64,000 nucleotides of DNA, taken from the NCBI RefSeq assembly GCF_014202395.1, contig NZ_JACHGQ010000009.1, positions 1 to 64,000 on the forward strand. The letters run 5' to 3'. Both the position numbers and the translations under genes were made by a program. This document shows, in pieces, positions 51,442 through 60,862 of this stretch (its first letter is position 1; the number at the start of each line of letters is the position of its first letter). The notes under the pieces are model-generated. The model saw only the letters and a program-made list of their open reading frames with translations. It was not told the origin of the DNA and did not search any database. Source of the stretch: Histophilus somni (lineage in GTDB: Bacteria > Pseudomonadota > Gammaproteobacteria > Enterobacterales > Pasteurellaceae).

Positions 51442-51581
51442 TACTGTTCACATTGTTGTGTATTGTCATTATAACGACCACCATAATCTAAACAGTGATC
51501 TTTTGCATCAAAAATAACGAAAGTGGCAAAAATACCTAGCACCACTAAAATCACTAAAAGAAACAACCATTTTTTCAACAT
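51441..51581 (-). CDS. Small single-pass membrane protein, 46 residues
   Basis: Short gene read from ATG at 51581. GAGG (51590-51593 on the minus strand) lies about eight bases before the ATG. The product has a positive start (MLKKW), one hydrophobic helix to about residue 24, then a short outward tail with two cysteines in [12 protein letters not shown] and QCEQ. Its TAA overlaps the menC ATG by one base (TAATG), so translation of menC probably depends on it. No function recognised; the Cys-tail pattern may form a disulfide in the periplasm. Confidence 0.75.
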   Translation of the reverse strand: MLKKWLFLLVILVVLGIFATFVIFDAKDHCLDYGGRYNDNTQQCEQ

Positions 51582-51601
51582 TATTTTTTCCTCAAACAAG
51601 A

Positions 51602-51644
51602 CAAAAGTGCGGTCAAATTTTCCACTATTCTTACCGCACTTTTA
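51602..51644 (-). terminator. Inverted pair of uptake signals acting as terminator after menB
   Basis: AAGTGCGGT (51605-51613) and its complement ACCGCACTT (51633-51641), with AAAA before and TTTT after, form an 11-bp stem with a 19-base loop. This placement of paired uptake signals as a terminator hairpin is well known in this family. It lies between menB and the small gene on the minus strand. Confidence 0.65.
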
Positions 51645-51654
51645 CTGATTAAAT

Positions 51655-52512
51655 TTATGGATTTCGCTTAAATTTACTGAAGTCAGGTGCACGTTTTTCA
51701 TTAAACGCATTGCGTCCTTCCTGCCCTTCTTCCGTCATATAAAATAACATAGTTGCATTACCTGCCAGCTCCTGTAAACCTGCTTGACCATCACAGTCCG
51801 CATTCAAAGCTGCTTTCAAACAACGCAAGGCAATCGGGCTGTTGCGTAACATTTCACGACACCAACGCACCGTTTCTTTTTCTAAATCAGCGTAAGGTAC
51901 AACTGTATTGACCAATCCCATTTCCAATGCTTCTTGGGCATTATATTGACGACATAAAAACCAAATTTCACGTGCTTTTTTCTGTCCAACGATACGAGCC
52001 ATATAGCTTGCCCCCCAACCACCATCGAATGAGCCGACTTTGGGACCTGTTTGCCCAAAAATCGCATTTTCCGCTGCAATAGTTAAGTCGCATAACATGT
52101 GTAAAACATGTCCACCTCCAATCGCATAACCGGCTACCATTGCCACCACAGGTTTTGGACAACTGCGAATATCACGTTGGAAATCCAACACATTTAAATG
52201 ATGCACACCGCTTTCATCTTTATAGCCACCGTAATCACCCCGCACTTTTTGGTCTCCTCCGGAACAGAAAGCTTTTTCCCCTTGACCGGTAAGTATAATT
52301 ACACCAATTTTTTCATCAAAACGTGCATCGGAAAAGGCTCGAATCATCTCTTTAACTGTTTGTGGGCGAAAGGCATTACGAACCTCAGGGCGATTAATAG
52401 TAATTTTTGCGATACCGTCAGTAGATTTATGATACAAAATATCTGTATAACCTGAACTGAAATCCTGCCATTCAACAGGCACATAAAGCACATCATCGTT
52501 TGGATTTTGCAT
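51655..52512 (-). CDS. menB: 1,4-Dihydroxy-2-naphthoyl-CoA synthase MenB
   Basis: Crotonase-fold enzyme that closes the naphthoate ring in menaquinone synthesis. 285 residues. The oxyanion-hole region is [16 protein letters not shown] near 87, and [20 protein letters not shown] near 128-147 and [19 protein letters not shown] near 158 match MenB closely. It lies between eno and menC, with a paired-uptake-signal terminator after it. Confidence 0.97.
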   Translation of the reverse strand: MQNPNDDVLYVPVEWQDFSSGYTDILYHKSTDGIAKITINRPEVRNAFRPQTVKEMIRAFSDARFDEKIGVIILTGQGEKAFCSGGDQKVRGDYGGYKDESGVHHLNVLDFQRDIRSCPKPVVAMVAGYAIGGGHVLHMLCDLTIAAENAIFGQTGPKVGSFDGGWGASYMARIVGQKKAREIWFLCRQYNAQEALEMGLVNTVVPYADLEKETVRWCREMLRNSPIALRCLKAALNADCDGQAGLQELAGNATMLFYMTEEGQEGRNAFNEKRAPDFSKFKRNP

Positions 52513-52612
52513 TATTTATTCCTTTTTTATTAAGTCAATTTGTGGTTGGTATTATAACTTAAATGCCAATAAAAAGTGCGGTCTGTTTTAGTGGAATTTT
52601 TATTCTACATAA

Positions 52613-52645
52613 TAAAAAAACGCCACAGTTCTATCCGTGGCGTTT
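52613..52645 (-). terminator. Terminator after eno
   Basis: AAACGCCAC (52618-52626) pairs with GTGGCGTTT (52637-52645). On the minus strand the stem is followed by TTTTTTTATT, a strong terminator for eno. Confidence 0.9.
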
Positions 52646-52666
52646 CCAAATTTGAGCAAAAATAAA

Positions 52667-53980
<1,314 letters not shown>

Positions 53981-54207
53981 CTATAGTTAATCTAAAATAA
54001 GTATAAAAACTGGCGATATAGTAAAGCTATTTCGTATGTTTGTCTTGTAAAAAAGCACTTTTTTTGATTTTAATCCATATAAATTGAAAGAAAAAATACT
54101 CTTACATATTTATTTTTGTAATTTTATAAAATTACAATTATTTATATTGCCAGTATGGAGAATATTTATTAAAATTCTGCTATGTCATTTAAATAAGGTA
54201 TAGTTTT

Positions 54208-54786
54208 ATGTTGTTAAGTAATATTGTGGAGATCAGTAGCGGACAGGCACAGTTTCGTCTTTCCGAAGTCAGTGATCCAATTGCACCTGTTTATACTTAT
54301 TATGGTCAGGCAAACTTAGAACAAGATCTCTATTTATCTGATGGTTCAGCAGTACTTCCTAAAGAAATAAAAACTTTTGATAAAATAACCAGTTTACTTT
54401 CCACTGGTGATGTGATTTTTAGTCTGATTTCAGGTAAGGCAACGATTGTCAGCAAACAACACCAAGGTTTTTTATATACTCAAAATTACGTTAAGTTAAT
54501 ACCTAAAAATCAGATAGATGCCAATTATTTAGTCTATTTATTAAACGAAAATGCGGTGGTTAAAAAGCAGTTAAGTCGTGGTTTGCAAGGATCTCAAGTA
54601 TTGAAATATACGACTAATCAGTTGAAATCATTGAGATTACCCAAATTACCCCACTTATCGGAACAACGTTTAATGGGAGAGATTTACCTAAAACAACAAA
54701 AATTAGCTTATCTCAAACAACGCATAGCGAATTTAGAAAAATTACTTGTGTTACACCAATTGCAAAAGCGAGTACAGCATGACTAA
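54208..54786 (+). CDS. Half-size HsdS-like specificity protein
   Basis: 192 residues. The N-terminal two thirds look like one target-recognition domain of the type I specificity family (LLSTGDVIFSLISGKATIVS, NYVKLIPKNQIDANYLVYLL, QLKSLRLPKLPHLSEQ). The C-terminus is a long helix (QKLAYLKQRIANLEKLLVLH). It lacks the TALDRYITIHQRK conserved block of the hsdS gene downstream. AAGG lies nine bases before the ATG. Its last eight bases overlap hsdR, so the two are coupled. It may act as a dimeric half-S, an alternative specificity, or an inhibitor; none is proven. Confidence 0.7.
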   Translation: MLLSNIVEISSGQAQFRLSEVSDPIAPVYTYYGQANLEQDLYLSDGSAVLPKEIKTFDKITSLLSTGDVIFSLISGKATIVSKQHQGFLYTQNYVKLIPKNQIDANYLVYLLNENAVVKKQLSRGLQGSQVLKYTTNQLKSLRLPKLPHLSEQRLMGEIYLKQQKLAYLKQRIANLEKLLVLHQLQKRVQHD

Positions 54787-57700
54787 GAAAATACCCGAAT
54801 TAAAATTTGAAAAAACCTTAATTGAATATCTTTGTACAGGAACGATTACAGCAACGGATAATATGATCGGCGAACCGCCTGCGGATTATGTAGTGCGTAC
54901 CAAATTGTGGCAATATGAGCCAAGCATTAAAACGACGGAAGATTTATGGGAAAATTTTAAAAGAATTTTAGAAAAGCTCAATCAAAAAACCTTAGATCGT
55001 CCTTTAAGTGCGGTGGAATTTGCACAAGTTAAACGTACTATTTCTAATTTATCCACGCCTTATGCCGCAGGGCAGTTTCTTTATGGCACAAACGGTGTGT
55101 CACAAATTGAAATTGATTTAGATGATGATCGTCATGTGTTTTTAACCGTATTTGACCAAAAACAAATCGGAGCGGGCGATACGGTGTACCAAATTGTGAA
55201 TCAAATTAAACGACCGGCGATTATTGCAGGAAAAGAAAATCGACAATTTGATACTACGTTGTTGATTAATGGCTTGCCCATTATTCAAATTGAAGAAAAG
55301 AAAGAAACGCATGATATTAACGAAGCCTTAAATCAAATGCACCAATATATCGCGGAAAATCAATACAGCGATATTTTTTCTACGTTACAACTTCTGATTG
55401 CGATTACGCCAAACAATGTGAAATATATGGCGAATACCACAGCAGATCGCTTTAATAAAGATTTTGCCTTCAACTGGCAACGTCAATCGGACAATAAACC
55501 GGTTTATCACTGGAAAGCCTTTGCCGATTCCATGTTGAGTATTCCCATGGCACATCAAATGGCGACTAACTATATGATTTTAGATGGTACGCCGAATAAG
55601 CAAACCCTAAAAGTAATGCGACCTTATCAAGTTTATGCTACGCGTTGTGTGATGGATAAACTCAAACGGGCGGATTTCGATCAAGCGTTGAATAAACTCG
55701 GTTATATTTGGCATACCACAGGTTCAGGCAAAACTATTACGAGCTTTAAAACCGCTTGGCTGGCAAGTCGTTCGCCGAAAGTGGATAAAGTGGTTTTTTT
55801 AGTGGATCGTATTGCACTGACTAACCAAACTACCGAAAACTATCGAGCTTATGATCCTGATGCCACGGAAGATAGCCTAGGTAGTGTACTGGATACCAAC
55901 AACACCACAGATTTGAACCGCAAATTACACAGCAAAGGCAGCCAAATTATTATTACCTCTGTGCAAAAACTGGATACCTTGGTTAAACGCACTTCTTTCA
56001 AAGCTCCCGAAAAAAACATTGTGTTTATTGTGGACGAAGCTCATCGTTCTACAGGCAGTGATAATTTTGCTGCGATTCAAAAAAAATTTAAACATTCTGC
56101 GTGGATTGGTTACACCGGCACGCCAATGTTTGATGACACTACCAAAGGCTTACGAACTGAAGATATTTTCGGTGAACTCTTGCACGCCTATACCATTCGA
56201 GAAGCAATTGCTGATCGTAATGTGTTGGGTTTTAAAGTGGATTTTGAAACCACGATTAGCGAAAAAAGTATGAAAGAAGCGCATCTACCGAAATTCTATC
56301 GCCTTAAATATCCTCATTGGACGGAAGAACAAATTGCCTTGAAGATTGCCAATCTCACGCAACAAGATATGGACGACAGCATCGAACCGAGTTTTTATGA
56401 CGAAAATGAAGAACACGTCAGATTAGTGGTGGAAGATATTTTCAAACATTGGAAAAATCGCTCCAATTGGGATAACAAACGTAATCGTGGACGATATAAC
56501 GCCTTGCTGACCACGCACGTGGGTGGCGGCAAAGCCAGTACACCAATGGCAATGATGTATTTCCGTGAATTCCAACGTATCAATAAAGTGCGGTCAGAAA
56601 AGGGGGAGTTTTTGCTAAAAGTTGCTGTGACCTTTAGCCAAAATACCAGCAATAACGACACCATGCTTGAAACCAACCAAGGATTATTCGAGGCAATTCA
56701 ACATTACAACAGCGAATTTGGCACTAACTTCACTATGTCTGATGTATCGGCTTATACTCAAGATGTCACCAGCCGTTTAAATCGCACCGCTGTGGACAAA
56801 CAATATTTAGACCTCGTGATTGTCGTAGATCAGTTACTAACAGGATTTGACGCCCCTGAATTAAATACGCTTTATGTTGACCGCACTTTAAAAGGTGCAG
56901 GACTCATTCAAGCCTATTCTAGAACCAATCGTGTAGCGGATATGCGTGAAAAACCTTGGGGGCGAATTATCAATTACCGCTGGCCTGCCCATAATGAAAA
57001 GTTAATGAATGAGGCGTTGTCCGTTTACGCCAACAAAGATTCCGCCAAATTATCCGATGAAGAGCGAAAAGTGAATAATACCAAGGATAAGATTACTGCA
57101 CCAAAATACGAAGAATTGCTCGATGACACCAAACAGATTGTGGAAAATCTGCGAGAAATAACGGATAACTTTAGCCAATTGCCACCGTCTGAAGCGAAAA
57201 AATGGGAAATGTTGGAACAATTACGCACCTATACCGCCAATATTGCCAAAATCAAGCAATATTCTGCGGAAGATGAAAATGGTGAAATTATCGGTTTTGA
57301 TTATGAAAATCCGGATAAATTGATTCAAGAACTCGGCATGACCAGTGAAGAAGAAAGTATGCTCACCAACACATTGTCCAACGAACTCAAACTGCATTTA
57401 GCAAAAAGCCGAAATGTGCCAGTGATACAAATTGAGCTACAAATGACCCACATTAAAGACGTGGAAATTAATTACGATTACTTAACTGAATTAATTTCCA
57501 GCTTGTTGGCACAAGTAGAGGCAGGTGAAACGGAAAAAGCCAAAGAAACGGAAAAAGAATTGGAAAAATTTGCCAACGGCTTGGAAGATCGCAGTTTTGC
57601 ACAACGCATTAACCGTGCGGCAAAAGCGATTATGAAAGGTGTGTTCAAATTAAAAGATGGGTTTAAAAAAGACGGTATTTCTATTGTGGAACAAGCGAAT

Positions 57701-57979
57701 AACGCCAACCAAGATCAACAATTTTTGGATTTTCGTCTCCAATGGGGATTAACGGAGGTGATTACCAACGCCCAACTTCGACAGCTTTTTTCCAAACATC
57801 AATTTCAACAAAAAGATTTAGATGACAATAATCAGCTTACGGATTTAATCAAACAAGCAGGTCTCACTTATCTCGAACTTGCACAAAATGATGAAGTAAA
57901 AAAACTGACAAAAATGAAATACCGTAACCAGTTGCGTCATGCTATTTACGAACTTGCAGATGAGTTTGTGGGGGAATAA
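54779..57979 (+). CDS. hsdR: Type I restriction enzyme, endonuclease/translocase subunit HsdR
   Basis: Motor and nuclease subunit, 1066 residues from the ATG that overlaps the preceding gene. The PD-(D/E)xK nuclease is seen as FDTTLLINGLPIIQIEEKK near 157-176. Helicase motifs follow: Walker A HTTGSGKTITSF near 312, VDEAHRSTG near 418, GYTGTPMF near 444, LLTGFDAPELNTLYVD near 695 and QAYSRTNR near 710. A C-terminal helical region completes it. Length and motifs fit the EcoR124I-like group. Uptake signals at 55006, 56586 and 56880 suggest long residence in this family. Confidence 0.96.
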   Translation: MTKKIPELKFEKTLIEYLCTGTITATDNMIGEPPADYVVRTKLWQYEPSIKTTEDLWENFKRILEKLNQKTLDRPLSAVEFAQVKRTISNLSTPYAAGQFLYGTNGVSQIEIDLDDDRHVFLTVFDQKQIGAGDTVYQIVNQIKRPAIIAGKENRQFDTTLLINGLPIIQIEEKKETHDINEALNQMHQYIAENQYSDIFSTLQLLIAITPNNVKYMANTTADRFNKDFAFNWQRQSDNKPVYHWKAFADSMLSIPMAHQMATNYMILDGTPNKQTLKVMRPYQVYATRCVMDKLKRADFDQALNKLGYIWHTTGSGKTITSFKTAWLASRSPKVDKVVFLVDRIALTNQTTENYRAYDPDATEDSLGSVLDTNNTTDLNRKLHSKGSQIIITSVQKLDTLVKRTSFKAPEKNIVFIVDEAHRSTGSDNFAAIQKKFKHSAWIGYTGTPMFDDTTKGLRTEDIFGELLHAYTIREAIADRNVLGFKVDFETTISEKSMKEAHLPKFYRLKYPHWTEEQIALKIANLTQQDMDDSIEPSFYDENEEHVRLVVEDIFKHWKNRSNWDNKRNRGRYNALLTTHVGGGKASTPMAMMYFREFQRINKVRSEKGEFLLKVAVTFSQNTSNNDTMLETNQGLFEAIQHYNSEFGTNFTMSDVSAYTQDVTSRLNRTAVDKQYLDLVIVVDQLLTGFDAPELNTLYVDRTLKGAGLIQAYSRTNRVADMREKPWGRIINYRWPAHNEKLMNEALSVYANKDSAKLSDEERKVNNTKDKITAPKYEELLDDTKQIVENLREITDNFSQLPPSEAKKWEMLEQLRTYTANIAKIKQYSAEDENGEIIGFDYENPDKLIQELGMTSEEESMLTNTLSNELKLHLAKSRNVPVIQIELQMTHIKDVEINYDYLTELISSLLAQVEAGETEKAKETEKELEKFANGLEDRSFAQRINRAAKAIMKGVFKLKDGFKKDGISIVEQANNANQDQQFLDFRLQWGLTEVITNAQLRQLFSKHQFQQKDLDDNNQLTDLIKQAGLTYLELAQNDEVKKLTKMKYRNQLRHAIYELADEFVGE

Positions 57980-57984
57980 ATAAT

Positions 57985-58965
57985 ATGGAAAGAAAAATCA
58001 AATCTTGGAAAGATTATGATGACTTACTTAAGTTATTGAGCATTCGAAAAATGGATGTTGAAAATCAACAACGTACATTACATTATTTAAAAAATATAGG
58101 ATATTACCGATTAAGTGGATACTGGTATCCATTTAAGCAAAAAGATGAGCAAAATTCCCAAAAAGAACAAAAAACTATATTACTAGATGAGTTTAAAACA
58201 GGAACTTGCTTTTCAGATATTTTAGCCCTTTATATTTTTGATAAACAGTTACGTTTTTTAGCGTTAGATGCACTAGAACGTATTGAAATGGCAGTTAAAA
58301 ATGATGTGGTACATTTATTGGGTAAATTACATCCACTGGCACATATTGAGCCTTATCAAATAGATCAGGATACAGGAAAAAAAGTTTGTTATTTACATCC
58401 TAATTTTATTGCAAAAGGGGATAAATATTCCAAATGGAAAGATAAGCATAATCAGCTTATTAAACGAGCTAGGAACCGAGATGCTATTAAGCATTACAAT
58501 GAACAATATGCCGGCGTATTGCCTATTTGGGTTTCTGCGGAAGTTTGGGATTTTGGCTTGTTATCCCAGTTATTTTCAGGGTTACGGTATAACGATAAAA
58601 ATACGATTGCCGCAAAATATGGCGTTAAAGACGGAAAAACATTTGAACAATGGCTAAAAAGTTTAAACTTTATTCGTAATGTTTGTGCTCACCATAGTCG
58701 TTTGTGGAATTTAAATATCATTAATACATCGGCACCACTAGAAGAACTGAGTTCAATAAATCAATATCGTATCTTCATGTACTTGTGTATGATGCAAAAG
58801 TTATTGACAATAATTAACCCTAAATCCACTTGGAATGAGCGGTTATATCAATTACTAAACACATTCCCTGAACCTAAAAATAAGGCGGTTTCAGTGCATG
58901 ACATAGGATTACCAAAAGACTGGGAAGAATTAGAAATTTGGAAAAATATTAAAGACAAGAAATGA
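57985..58965 (+). CDS. Abi-family (AbiD/AbiF, Abi_2) HEPN protein
   Basis: 326 residues. The Abi_2 signature NIGYYRLSGYWYPF near 32 and DKQLRFLALDALERIEMAVK near 88 is followed by the HEPN ribonuclease motif RNVCAHHSRLWN near 230. Proteins of this family stop phage growth by abortive infection, presumably through RNA cleavage. It lies five bases after hsdR, and hsdS follows after an 89-base gap with a hairpin. A role as a back-up suicide device for the restriction locus is inferred from position. Confidence 0.88.
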   Translation: MERKIKSWKDYDDLLKLLSIRKMDVENQQRTLHYLKNIGYYRLSGYWYPFKQKDEQNSQKEQKTILLDEFKTGTCFSDILALYIFDKQLRFLALDALERIEMAVKNDVVHLLGKLHPLAHIEPYQIDQDTGKKVCYLHPNFIAKGDKYSKWKDKHNQLIKRARNRDAIKHYNEQYAGVLPIWVSAEVWDFGLLSQLFSGLRYNDKNTIAAKYGVKDGKTFEQWLKSLNFIRNVCAHHSRLWNLNIINTSAPLEELSSINQYRIFMYLCMMQKLLTIINPKSTWNERLYQLLNTFPEPKNKAVSVHDIGLPKDWEELEIWKNIKDKK

Positions 58966-58967
58966 GA

Positions 58968-58997
58968 ACTGACGCGTGCAAAAGCAGAGGCGTCAGT
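58968..58997 (+). other. Hairpin between the Abi gene and hsdS
   Basis: ACTGACGC (58968-58975) pairs perfectly with GCGTCAGT (58990-58997) over a 14-base loop. There is no following T-run, so it is not a typical terminator. It could modulate passage of transcripts from hsdR-abi into hsdS. Confidence 0.45.
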
Positions 58998-59054
58998 CAT
59001 ATTGGTGCTGATAGTATCACATCTTATATTTTTTGCAAAGGATAGAAAAACAAA

Positions 59055-60236
59055 ATGAACAATGAAAAAAGACTTGTACCGAAATTACGATTCCCCGAAT
59101 TTACTCACGCTTGGGAACAGAGGAAGTTGGGGGAAGTAGTTGAAATTATAATGGGGCAATCTCCAAATTCGGAAAATTATACTAATAACCCTAAAGATCA
59201 CATTCTTGTTCAAGGAAATGCAGACATAAAAAATGGAAAAGTTTTTCCACGAACATGGACTACTCAAATTACTAAAATTGGCAAAAAGAATGATTTGGTT
59301 ATGAGTGTTAGAGCTCCCGTCGGTGATATGGCAAAGACAGATTATGACGTAGTTCTTGGGCGTGGCGTATGTGCAATTAGAGGTAATGAATTTATTTTCC
59401 AATTATTAAACAAAATGAAAATAAATGGGTATTGGAATACTTTAAGTACAGGATCAACATTTGAATCAATAAATTCTAATGATATAAAAAATGCCCAAAT
59501 ATCAATTCCTCTTCCAATAGAACAACAAAAAATCAGTACATTTTTCACCGCACTTGATCGCTACATCACCATTCATCAGCGTAAGTTGGAAAATATACAA
59601 AAATTGAAAAAATCATTGTTGCAAAAAATGTTTCCGAAAAATGATCAAGAATTTCCGGAGATTCGTTTTCCCGAATTTACTTACGCTTGGGAACAGAGGA
59701 AGTTGGGAGAAATCACAAACTCTTATTCAGGTGGCACACCAAGTGTATCCAACAGAAATTATTATGGCGGCAATATTCCATTTATCCGTTCGGGTGAAAT
59801 TAGTTTAGATAAAACAGAGCTATTTATTACAGACGATGGGTTAAATAATTCATCAGCAAAGTTAGTTTCAAAAGGTGATATTCTCTATGCTCTTTATGGA
59901 GCAACAAGTGGAGAGGTGTCTATGTCTTTGATAAATGGAGCAATTAATCAAGCGATCCTTGCAATTCAACCACACGAGAATTTTTCTTCAGAATTTATTA
60001 TCCAATGGTTAAAAGGTGAGAAATTACATATCATTTCAAGTTATTTACAAGGTGGACAAGGGAATTTATCTGCAGAAATTGTTAAAAAATTAGTTATTTC
60101 ACTTCCCAAACCCCAAGAACAACAAAAAATCGGTACATTTTTTACCGCACTTGATCGCTACATCACCATTCATCAGCGTAAGTTGGAAAATATGCAAAAA
60201 TTGAAAAAATCATTGTTGCAACAGATGTTTGTTTAA
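59055..60236 (+). CDS. hsdS: Type I restriction-modification specificity subunit HsdS (two target-recognition domains)
   Basis: 393 residues that choose the DNA target. Two half-modules each start with RFPEFT(H/Y)AWEQRKLGE (about residues 12 and 204), carry a different target-recognition domain, and end with FFTALDRYITIHQRK followed by the helical LKKSLLQ spacer (about 163 and 362). The DNA for each module is bounded by ACTTACGCT (59679-59687; ACTCACGCT at 59103-59111 for the first) and AGCGTAAGT (59578-59586 and 60175-60183). AAAGGA precedes the ATG. A third module is stored silently at 62555-63077. The gene looks intact and active. Confidence 0.95.
   Translation: MNNEKRLVPKLRFPEFTHAWEQRKLGEVVEIIMGQSPNSENYTNNPKDHILVQGNADIKNGKVFPRTWTTQITKIGKKNDLVMSVRAPVGDMAKTDYDVVLGRGVCAIRGNEFIFQLLNKMKINGYWNTLSTGSTFESINSNDIKNAQISIPLPIEQQKISTFFTALDRYITIHQRKLENIQKLKKSLLQKMFPKNDQEFPEIRFPEFTYAWEQRKLGEITNSYSGGTPSVSNRNYYGGNIPFIRSGEISLDKTELFITDDGLNNSSAKLVSKGDILYALYGATSGEVSMSLINGAINQAILAIQPHENFSSEFIIQWLKGEKLHIISSYLQGGQGNLSAEIVKKLVISLPKPQEQQKIGTFFTALDRYITIHQRKLENMQKLKKSLLQQMFV
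59520..59586 (+). repeat. hsdS conserved repeat, copy A
   Basis: 67-base repeat encoding EQQKI.TFFTALDRYITIHQR, ending in the nine-base site AGCGTAAGT. It contains an uptake signal (59547-59555). Similar copies are at 60117-60183 and 63011-63077, each one or two bases different. Confidence 0.9.
60117..60183 (+). repeat. hsdS conserved repeat, copy B
   Basis: Second 67-base copy, at the end of the second target-recognition domain, also ending in AGCGTAAGT and containing an uptake signal (60144-60152). Confidence 0.9.
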
Positions 60237-60248
60237 TAAGGGGCAAAG

Positions 60249-60809
60249 ATGAGCTATTCCATTGAATATACACAAGAAATTGATCGGTTAAGCAAAGAAA
60301 ATGCCTATCGACTTTATGATTCAGGCGATATTCATCGCTTAGAAGTCGGGACGACGAAAGGCTTGCAAGATATTCATCGTTATTTATTTCAAGGGCTTTA
60401 TGATTTTGCAGGCGAAATTCGTGAATTAAATATTTCTAAAGGGCACTTTCGTTTTGCCAACGCACTTTATTTAAAACCAGCGTTAAGTGCGGTGGAAAAA
60501 ATGCCTGAATCAACCTTTGAGCAAATTATTGAAAAATATATTGAAATGAATATTATCCATCCCTTTTTAGAAGGAAATGGTCGTTCTACACGTATTTGGT
60601 TGGATTTGATTTTTAAGAAAAACCTAAAAAAAGTGGTGAATTGGCAGAAAGTGGATAAAAAGTTGTATTTACAAGCGATGGAGCGTAGCCCCGTGAACGA
60701 TTTGGAAATTCGCTTTTTATTACAAAATGCGTTAACGGATCGCATTGACGATCGTGAGATTTTCTTGAAAGGGATTGAACAATCTTATTATTACGAACAA
60801 GCCGAATAA
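60249..60809 (+). CDS. Fic-domain protein, probable AMP-transferase with C-terminal inhibitory helix
   Basis: 186 residues. The complete Fic motif [12 protein letters not shown] runs from His104 to Arg115, so the active site is intact. The C-terminus [12 protein letters not shown] has the S-x-x-x-E inhibitory motif (Ser179, Glu183); spacing from His104 equals that I recall for Neisseria meningitidis Fic, a class III enzyme that is auto-inhibited and auto-AMPylated on the following Tyr. AAGGGGC precedes the ATG by a few bases. It sits between hsdS and hsdM, 12 and 53 bases from them. The target could be gyrase or topoisomerase IV, as for some relatives, but this is not shown. Confidence 0.9.
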   Translation: MSYSIEYTQEIDRLSKENAYRLYDSGDIHRLEVGTTKGLQDIHRYLFQGLYDFAGEIRELNISKGHFRFANALYLKPALSAVEKMPESTFEQIIEKYIEMNIIHPFLEGNGRSTRIWLDLIFKKNLKKVVNWQKVDKKLYLQAMERSPVNDLEIRFLLQNALTDRIDDREIFLKGIEQSYYYEQAE

Positions 60810-60862
60810 ACTGATTTAAAGTGCGGTCATAAATACAGAATTTTTTAATAAAGGAATTAAAT

